Assembly (NCBI GenBank): GCA_965368185.1
Contig: CBDULZ010000127.1
Coordinates: 1 to 12,927, forward strand
Length of the DNA stretch: 12,927 nt
Direction of reading: 5' to 3'
DNA from: Kriegella sp965368185
GTDB lineage: Bacteria; Bacteroidota; Bacteroidia; Flavobacteriales; Flavobacteriaceae
Below the pieces are notes generated by a model. The model worked only from the letters and a program-made list of their open reading frames with translations. It made no database searches and was not told where the DNA came from. Position 1 is the stretch's first letter. Every line of letters starts with the position of its first letter. Both the position numbers and the translations under genes were made by a program. Below are positions 7,608 through 12,927 of the stretch, piece by piece.

Positions 7608-8585
7608 TTATTTGCTTATTTGAACGATTGCGTTACCTTTTTTATGTTCGGTATCTACATACCGATGTGCCTCGGGCACTTGTTCCAATGAAAAGCGCTT
7701 GTCGATTATCATCTTTAATTGTCCGCTTTCAAGAAGGTCATTTAGTTCGCTCAACAGTTTTCGAAGTTCTTTTACTGGTTTAAGACCTGTAGCTGAAAAC
7801 AGGGCCTTTTTTGTGCCAAAGATTGAGGTTCTTAGCATTTGAAAAAGAAGGGGCATGCCAAGTACGGGAGAAAGATAAAGATCATTTTTAGCCAACACCC
7901 TTTTACACTTTGAAAAGGAGCTCTTTCCTACCGTGTCGAAAACAACATCATATTTTTTATAGGATTTGGTAAAGTCAGTGCGCTTATAATCGACTACGAA
8001 TGCCGCACCAAGGGATTGTGCCATTTCCAGATTTGAGGTACTGCAAACTCCGGTAACTTCGGCACCTAAATAGTTCGCCAATTGTACCGCTGCTGTTCCC
8101 AAACTTCCAGAAGCACCGTTTACCAATACTTTCTGACCTTGTTCAACCTTTGCCATTTCTTTGAGAAAATTCCATGAAGTGAGCGGGCCATCGCAAACCG
8201 AGGCAACTTCTTCATGGGTCAGATGTTCCGGTTTTCGGGTAAGCATGCCGTCTTCGGGCACACATAGGTACTCGGCGTTTGTACCGGCCCCGAAAATTGA
8301 TTCCCCATACACTTCGTCCCCCACTTTAAAAGAGGTGACCGCAGGACCGATTTTTTTAATAACTCCTGAAAAACCGGTTCCGCTAATGGGGTGCTTTGGT
8401 TTTTTAAAACCGATAAATAGTCTGCCATATAAAGGCTTTCCTTTACGCATCATCGTATCGGCAGCGGTGACACTGGCTGATTTTACCTTTATCAATACCT
8501 CATTGTCTTTAGCTGTTGGTTTTTCTATTTCCGTAAGTTTAAGAACATCGGGTGATCCATATCTCGTTATGATAATTGCTTTCAT
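7608..8585 (-). CDS. Zinc-free medium-chain NAD(P)-dependent oxidoreductase (quinone oxidoreductase-like)
   Basis: A cytosolic protein of 325 residues, normal for the family, starting at a clear ATG (MKAIIITRYGSPDVLKL). The N-terminal GroES-like domain (about 1-125) contains KPTAKDNEVLIKVKSASV, GTGFSGVIKKIG and FKVGDEVYG. The catalytic-zinc Cys/His set and the four-Cys structural lobe of true alcohol dehydrogenases are absent, which places it with quinone or enone reductases. A Rossmann domain follows with the nucleotide-binding motif VLVNGASGSLGTAAVQLA (about 153-170) and VVDYKRTDF downstream. The C-terminus has the usual MIDKRFSLEQVPEAHRY and GNAIVQI ending. It probably reduces quinones or alpha,beta-unsaturated carbonyls with NADPH, as in stress detoxification; the substrate cannot be read from sequence. 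It appears monocistronic: the flanking gaps are about 600 and 320 bases. A palindromic site just upstream (8621-8643) suggests control by a dedicated repressor or activator. Confidence 0.9.
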   Translation of the reverse strand: MKAIIITRYGSPDVLKLTEIEKPTAKDNEVLIKVKSASVTAADTMMRKGKPLYGRLFIGFKKPKHPISGTGFSGVIKKIGPAVTSFKVGDEVYGESIFGAGTNAEYLCVPEDGMLTRKPEHLTHEEVASVCDGPLTSWNFLKEMAKVEQGQKVLVNGASGSLGTAAVQLANYLGAEVTGVCSTSNLEMAQSLGAAFVVDYKRTDFTKSYKKYDVVFDTVGKSSFSKCKRVLAKNDLYLSPVLGMPLLFQMLRTSIFGTKKALFSATGLKPVKELRKLLSELNDLLESGQLKMIIDKRFSLEQVPEAHRYVDTEHKKGNAIVQISK

Positions 8586-8620
8586 TTTTTAAATTATTGG
8601 GTTTGCGAATAAATTTTCCT

Positions 8621-8643
8621 CATACAATGGGTTTGGTTGTATG
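8621..8643. promoter_or_regulatory. Operator-like inverted repeat upstream of the oxidoreductase gene
   Basis: CATACAA (8621-8627) and TTGTATG (8637-8643) are perfect 7-base inverted arms separated by 9 bases. The site ends 36 bases before the ATG of the minus-strand oxidoreductase gene. Its position and 23-base size suit a dimeric regulator of the TetR, MarR or HxlR type. It could also form a small hairpin in the mRNA leader. No regulator gene lies next to it. Confidence 0.4.
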
Positions 8644-8733
8644 TTCCAATCTTTGATATGCGTTTAGGCTATTTGAATTAAAATCAGTTTAGCCGGCACA
8701 TGAATTTTTATTGCAATAAGGTGAAAACTAGAT

Positions 8734-8767
8734 GCAGTACTGCTATTATTAATTTAACCACAGTACT
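8734..8767. promoter_or_regulatory. Paired CAGTACT sites in the 8586-8905 spacer
   Basis: GCAGTACTGC (8734-8743) is a perfect 10-base palindrome, and its core CAGTACT recurs at 8761-8767, 26 bases further on. Both lie 150-180 bases upstream of the oxidoreductase start and 140-170 bases past the stop of the cyclase-AraC gene. They may be binding sites of one regulator. Apart from these sites and the repeat at 8621-8643, I see nothing convincing in this 320-base spacer. An open frame at 8700-8909 with one hydrophobic segment has no family resemblance and is not called. Confidence 0.22.
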
Positions 8768-8905
8768 TGCGGTCAAGAGAAATTTTAAGGGACTTATCAT
8801 ACTTGTCTTAATTTATGGTGTTTTTATTTGCTTCAAAAGTAGAAGTCAGCGGAAAGCCAATCGTTCGGGTTTGAGAATCGGAACGAATTCGAAGGAGTCA
8901 GAGAC

Positions 8906-11239
8906 TTAGTGAACCATATTTTTCCAATAGGTTCTAGGAGTGATGCCCATGGTTTTCTTGAAGTAGGTATTAAAAACGGTTTTAGAATTAAAACCACTTT
9001 CATAGGCCAAAGCCAGAATCGTCAAATGCCTATGGGAAGTGTCGGAAACTATCTTTTTAAAAGTTTCAATGCGATACGAATTCACAAATTCAGAAAAGTT
9101 CTGGTCAAAACCCTCGTTTAGCAATTGAGATAAATAATTCGGAGGAATTTGCAACATATCGGCCAAATCACGAAGGGTTAAGTCTGGGTTCAGAAATGGT
9201 TGTTCTTCAGCCATCAACAGATTTAATTGCGTCTTGTACTTTTTAAGTTCTTCGGTAGCCAATAACGACTTTTTATACTTCCGTTTATAATTTTTAGAGG
9301 CTGTAGTTTCTCCCAATGCCTGTTGCATTAAATTTTGAAATCGGGAAATTGAGCGAAGTGGTTTTAAGATGGGTTCCGTATTCAGCAATAAAATTCTGGG
9401 TAATCGATATTCCATGCCTTTTTCGATCAATTTTAGGGCCTCTTCGTGATTGCCCTTGAAGGTATGACATAGAATTAAAAAGAATAGTGCGCTTCCCATG
9501 GCATCGGTTTGCAATGCCGCTTCTAGTTTAGAGATGCCTTCTTCTATTTTGGCCGTATCGTTCAAGGCAATGTATGCCAATGTAGTTCCTCCCAATTTTG
9601 TCAAATTTCCATGTCCCAGGGACGGAAGGTTCTTAAAGTAATTTAAACCTTCCGAAGGCCTTCCTTGCAATACTAAAATTGTACCCAAGTATAAAGGCGG
9701 AAAAGGTAGATTGGGTTTTAGCCTTAGGGCTTTTTTAAAAAAGGGAACGGCTTTGTCATACTTTTCCATTAAATAGAACAAAAACCCTTTGTAATGTAGG
9801 TTCATCGCTGAAAAAGGGTCAAGCTCCAGCGCCTTGTCTACATAGTTCATGGCCGCCTTTAGCTTTCCTTCAAGCGTTAGCGTATTTGACATGGTTAGGT
9901 AAATTTCATCGGAGGGGCGAATTTCCAGAGCATTGTTCAAATGGCGATAAGCACTTTTTAAATCCCAATTTTGCCAACAACTGATCCAAGCAAGGTTCAA
10001 TTGTGATTTCGGTAGATTTTCATCTAGTTCGAGTGCCTTGTCAAGAAATGACCTGCCCTTAACAAAGGATTCTTGGGCGGGTAAAAGCCCCATGGTGCCC
10101 AAAAATGCGTATCCTTGGTTGATATCTAAATAGGGCAGGGGAAAATTTGGCTGTTCTTGAATGATTTCACGGAATATGGAAATACTTTTTTCCGTATCGG
10201 GAAGGTTCAACTTCATCAAATAATAGCGACCCTTTAGATACTTCTTATATATTTCGACAGGAACTTCGGGAGAATCGACCAATTGATCAGCGATATCAAA
10301 ATGGCCTATATGTTCTCGTAATTTATCAGCAATCAGCAAGCTCACTTCATCTTGAACGGAAAAAATATCATCGATAGATCGGTCGAAGGTTTCGGACCAA
10401 AAATGAAAATCGGCGGCCACATCGATTAATTGTGCAGTAATACGCATCTTATTCCCCGCAAGACGAACACTGCCTTCCAAAATGGTGGAAACGTTTAGGG
10501 CCTGACCGATTTTTGAAATCGATAGGTTCTGATTCTTAAAATGGAAAGAGGAGGTGCGAGATGTTACTTTCAGGCCTTCAATCTTGGCAAGGGCATTGAT
10601 TATTTCCTCGGTCATACCATCGCTAAAATATTCGTTTTCGCTATCTGAACTCATATTCACAAATGGTAGTACGGCAATCGATTTATTTTGTTTGTCTGGA
10701 GTACCCTGAAGTTCGGCTACAGTGGGCATTTTAATGCCCTTTTCGGCTACGGCAAAGATTTTAACAGGTTTGGTCACATTTTTTAAACTAAAGCTCCCTA
10801 AAAATTTCGTTTTGACTTGAACCTGATTTTCAAGCTCTTCATTTAACTTGTCGGATAGCAGAATAGCCCCGGCAATACCTAAGTTCTCGATTCGTGATGC
10901 CCTATTGACACTATCTCCATAAATTTCTGTACCGTCAAAAACGATATCGCCCATGTCAATTCCGATACGCAAAGGTACCTTAGGTTCTTCTTGCAAGTTT
11001 TTTTGTAATGCTATGGCACATTCAACGGCCTGAACGCCGCTCTGAAAAACGCTCAAGGTGCCATCACCGAAATATTGAAGAATTTTACCTTGATAAATTT
11101 CATGATATTTTTTAAATTCTTTCCGATGTTTTGACCTAACGGCCGCCGCCGCTTTTTCGTCTCGTTGCATCATTGCGGTATAGCCCACAATATCAGTAAA
11201 CATGATAGCTGAAATACGACGTTGTTTGTGACCTTTCAT
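8906..11239 (-). CDS. Class III cyclase-TolB/FlgO-TPR-AraC fusion regulator
   Basis: A 777-residue protein without signal peptide or membrane helices, so cytosolic. The class III nucleotide cyclase domain (about 1-165) has metal aspartates Asp16 (MFTDIVGYT) and Asp59 (YFGDGTLSVF), and transition-state Asn112 and Arg116 (GDSVNRASRIE). The residue that is Lys in canonical adenylyl cyclases is Gln55, and the partner Asp is Glu105. Next is a TolB/FlgO-like domain (about 186-310: KSIAVLPFVNMSSD, YFSDGMTEEI, ILEGSVRLAGNKMRITAQL), a frequent partner of such cyclases. A helical TPR region covers about 330-625 (ALELDP and ALRLKPN units). A linker with a KRKYKKS basic patch leads to an AraC-type double helix-turn-helix (about 685-775: LADMLQIPPNYLSQLLN, LAYESGFNSKTVFNTYFKK, GITPRTYW). 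It may bind DNA in response to a ligand, peptide or nucleotide state sensed by the other domains. It is divergent from a second cyclase gene, which is a natural target. Domain calls are strong; catalysis and regulation are inferred. Confidence 0.9.
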   Translation of the reverse strand: MKGHKQRRISAIMFTDIVGYTAMMQRDEKAAAAVRSKHRKEFKKYHEIYQGKILQYFGDGTLSVFQSGVQAVECAIALQKNLQEEPKVPLRIGIDMGDIVFDGTEIYGDSVNRASRIENLGIAGAILLSDKLNEELENQVQVKTKFLGSFSLKNVTKPVKIFAVAEKGIKMPTVAELQGTPDKQNKSIAVLPFVNMSSDSENEYFSDGMTEEIINALAKIEGLKVTSRTSSFHFKNQNLSISKIGQALNVSTILEGSVRLAGNKMRITAQLIDVAADFHFWSETFDRSIDDIFSVQDEVSLLIADKLREHIGHFDIADQLVDSPEVPVEIYKKYLKGRYYLMKLNLPDTEKSISIFREIIQEQPNFPLPYLDINQGYAFLGTMGLLPAQESFVKGRSFLDKALELDENLPKSQLNLAWISCWQNWDLKSAYRHLNNALEIRPSDEIYLTMSNTLTLEGKLKAAMNYVDKALELDPFSAMNLHYKGFLFYLMEKYDKAVPFFKKALRLKPNLPFPPLYLGTILVLQGRPSEGLNYFKNLPSLGHGNLTKLGGTTLAYIALNDTAKIEEGISKLEAALQTDAMGSALFFLILCHTFKGNHEEALKLIEKGMEYRLPRILLLNTEPILKPLRSISRFQNLMQQALGETTASKNYKRKYKKSLLATEELKKYKTQLNLLMAEEQPFLNPDLTLRDLADMLQIPPNYLSQLLNEGFDQNFSEFVNSYRIETFKKIVSDTSHRHLTILALAYESGFNSKTVFNTYFKKTMGITPRTYWKNMVH

Positions 11240-11401
11240 GTGTTGACCTTGTGTAATTGCCTACAAAGATTCGGTTTGGCAGGGTGTTTTAAGAAATGCA
11301 ATTTAAAAATACAATTATTTGTTTGAACAGATTCGGGACATTTGTTCTGAAAAAGAACTTAATTTTAGTGCTGATAAATTAGATCGACCTATTAATTTCG
11401 A
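11240..11401. promoter_or_regulatory. Shared divergent promoter region of the two cyclase genes
   Basis: These 162 AT-rich bases must hold promoters for both genes. GTTCT (11344-11348) and AGAAC (11354-11358) form an inverted repeat with a 5-base spacer. It lies between TTTG (11341-11344) and TAATTTTA (11360-11367), which loosely resemble the Bacteroidota promoter elements TTTG and TAnnTTTG for the rightward gene. The 15-base gap between them is short, so the promoter reading is tentative. If right, a protein on the repeat would block the rightward promoter. The AraC domain encoded leftward is a candidate binder. Confidence 0.4.
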
Positions 11402-12499
11402 ATGTTAAAGCTTACTCCAAAAAGTAAAAGAAACATCTCGCGCATCATTCCCTTCGGAGTGATTTGGCTTTTTGTCGGTTGGATTCTTTTATTCGTTCAA
11501 GAGGCTGCAACTCTAAATCAAAATTTAAATCCATCTTCCGCTATTTCGGTGACCTATCAGGTTTTTGCTTTTGCAAGCATTGCAGTTACTTGTATTGGGT
11601 TGATCGTCGGAGCAATCGAAGTTCTATGGTTGGGCAATCTTTTTGGTAAGAATAGCTTTTCGCAGAAAATTTTATATAAAGTAGGCTTTTATACCCTCTT
11701 TCTGGTTGTGGTCATAATTGTAATCTACCCGATTGCGGCGGGTATAGAACTGCAAAAATCGCCGTTGGATGCCAGTGTTCTGGACAAACTTTCGAACTTT
11801 CTGGTTAGTATCGAATTTTTTAGCACCTTGGTTTCCGTGGCGTTCAGTTTAGTTTTAAGTCTTTTTTATGCGGAAATCAGTGAAAATTTAGGACATGGTG
11901 TGTTGATGAATTTCTTTACCGGAAAATATCATACTCCCACCGAGGAAAAAAGAATATTTATGTTCCTGGACATGAAATCATCGACGACCATTGCCGAGCG
12001 ATTGGGCCACATCAAATATTTTGAATTGCTAAAGGAGTATTATTCCGATTTCTCGGAAGCGATCATTCGGTCTTCCGGGGAAGTCTACCAATATGTCGGG
12101 GATGAAATTGTTATTTCATGGAAATATGAGGATGGTATTTTGAACAATAATTGTGTTAAATGCTTTTTTGCCATGAAGGAAAGCCTAAGTGAACGGAAGG
12201 CATGGTATACATCTACTTTTGGGGTCTCTCCAACTTTTAAAGCCGGGCTACACTTTGGGAAAGTAACAACTGGTGAAATCGGTGTTCTTAAAAAGGAAAT
12301 CATTTTTACCGGTGATGTGCTAAATACGACCGCCAGAATTCAGGAACTATGCAATGCGTATCAAGTAGAACTTTTAATTTCTGACAGTCTCGTGCAAAAT
12401 TTGCCACTTGAACCTGAGTTTCAATTGCGATCTCTGGGCAAGACCGAGTTAAGGGGTAAGGAAGCGAACTTCGAATTGTACACTGTTCTTAACAAATAG
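11402..12499 (+). CDS. Membrane-bound class III adenylate/guanylate cyclase
   Basis: A 365-residue protein from the ATG at 11402. Four hydrophobic helices (about 14-32, 52-76, 92-115 and 135-157) form an N-terminal membrane module with no recognised sensor motif. An even number of helices places both ends in the cytoplasm. The cyclase domain (about 184-362) has Asp190 in MFLDMKSST and Asp234 in YVGDEIVISW for metal binding, and Asn308 and Arg312 in GDVLNTTARI for catalysis. The purine-selecting Lys is replaced by Gln230, and its partner position is Ile301. This GDEIV-type sequence resembles membrane cyclases I know from other Bacteroidota. It should make cAMP or cGMP from ATP or GTP if it acts as a homodimer, with catalytic sites at the interface. 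It diverges from the soluble cyclase-AraC gene 162 bases away, so the two may be co-regulated. Activity and product are not certain. Confidence 0.9.
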   Translation: MLKLTPKSKRNISRIIPFGVIWLFVGWILLFVQEAATLNQNLNPSSAISVTYQVFAFASIAVTCIGLIVGAIEVLWLGNLFGKNSFSQKILYKVGFYTLFLVVVIIVIYPIAAGIELQKSPLDASVLDKLSNFLVSIEFFSTLVSVAFSLVLSLFYAEISENLGHGVLMNFFTGKYHTPTEEKRIFMFLDMKSSTTIAERLGHIKYFELLKEYYSDFSEAIIRSSGEVYQYVGDEIVISWKYEDGILNNNCVKCFFAMKESLSERKAWYTSTFGVSPTFKAGLHFGKVTTGEIGVLKKEIIFTGDVLNTTARIQELCNAYQVELLISDSLVQNLPLEPEFQLRSLGKTELRGKEANFELYTVLNK

Positions 12500-12592
12500 A
12501 AGTATGCAGGACGAGGCGGATGGAGAGACAAATCAATACGATTCGAAAACTATTTTTGGTAAAAATAAGGTTCTGTTGTAGGTATACTTTAA
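12500..12592. other. Spacer with AT hairpin after the membrane cyclase gene
   Basis: TATTTTT (12551-12557) and AAAAATA (12561-12567) form a perfect 7-pair inverted repeat with loop GGT, 52 bases past the cyclase stop. The stem has no G-C pair and no T-run follows, so it is a weak terminator candidate at best. Nothing else is recognisable here. Confidence 0.25.
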
Positions 12593-12868
12593 AAGGTATC
12601 TTGTTCGATTCCATATATCCTATTCGATTACCTGTTTTTAAGTAGCCTCAGGCATCGTCTTTTTTATAGGGAAAAGCATTTGTATACCCTGTTTGGTAGA
12701 AGCCATATCGGAATAGCAGAAAATGGAAACTTAGGTTATCTTTTTCTATCGAATATGGATGCTTCCTTAAAGGGAAATTATAAAAATTTTGCGAAAGTCA
12801 AGGAAAAAGTGGCCAAAGGAGTAGCACAGTTGTTAGAAACCCAACTAATAGGAATAAAAGTATTTTAA
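12593..12868 (+). pseudogene. Possible gene remnant without a start codon
   Basis: The plus-strand frame is open for about 91 codons from 12593 to the stop at 12866-12868. It has no usable ATG until 12755, which would leave only 37 codons; a TTG lies at 12680. The second half reads like real protein: GYLFLSNMDASLKGN, then a charged amphipathic helix (KVKEKVAKGVAQLLE). The LSNMD segment followed by a helix recalls the C-terminal end of beta-lactamase-family serine hydrolases, but this is a weak resemblance and no catalytic motif is present. It could be the tail of a gene that lost its front, or a chance open frame. The remaining bases to 12927 show nothing. Confidence 0.25.
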
Positions 12869-12927
12869 GCAGTATTTTAGTTTCAAAGAGCGACGCACCG
12901 ACTTTGCTACGAACTTACAATGAATAC

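Noticed and set aside
8161..8592. 143-codon plus-strand open frame opposite the oxidoreductase gene
   Set aside because: Antisense shadow of the conserved GroES-like domain; no independent support.
8700..8909. Small plus-strand open frame with one hydrophobic segment
   Set aside because: No recognisable ribosome binding context or family, and it overlaps the stop of the cyclase-AraC gene; one helix in AT-rich DNA arises easily by chance.
12640..12667. GCCTCAGGC followed by a T-run as a terminator
   Set aside because: The arms leave a one-base loop, so no hairpin can form, and several bases separate it from the T-run.

Overview
The window looks like a chromosomal segment of a marine-type member of the Flavobacteriaceae (Bacteroidota), in the range of Maribacter, Zobellia or Arenibacter. 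This placement is inferred from protein style: a CarboxypepD_reg/OMP_b-brl_3 TonB receptor, DUF3347 and DUF305 metal-stress proteins, a TolB/FlgO-TPR-AraC regulator, AT-rich intergenic DNA and little sign of strong Shine-Dalgarno sequences. No tRNA, rRNA, CRISPR array, insertion sequence or phage gene is visible.

Left block (1-2180, + strand): the end of a DUF3347 protein, a three-helix membrane protein with a C-terminal DUF305 domain, and a CusB-type periplasmic adaptor with an N-terminal heavy-metal-binding motif and a His-rich tail. These suggest copper/silver (or other soft-metal) handling. No RND pump or TolC partner is inside the window, so either they lie upstream or the adaptor works with a pump encoded elsewhere.

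Middle block (2276-7009, - strand): a secreted glycoside hydrolase of GH42-like architecture is followed downstream by a TonB-dependent outer-membrane receptor. There is no SusD partner, so this is at most a minimal carbohydrate-use pair. A gene-poor stretch of about 600 bases (7010-7607) precedes a zinc-free medium-chain NAD(P)H oxidoreductase (7608-8585, - strand). A 23-base inverted repeat lies just upstream of its start and looks like an operator.

Right block (8906-12499): two class III nucleotide cyclase genes are divergently transcribed from a shared 162-base region. The leftward gene encodes a soluble protein that joins, on one chain, a cyclase domain, a TolB/FlgO-like domain, a TPR array and a C-terminal AraC-type DNA-binding domain. 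The rightward gene encodes a four-helix membrane cyclase. Both keep the metal aspartates and the transition-state Asn/Arg, but both have glutamine where the purine-selecting lysine normally sits. This pair is the most interesting part of the window: a possible local second-messenger and transcription circuit. The last 430 bases hold only a start-less open stretch that may be a gene remnant.
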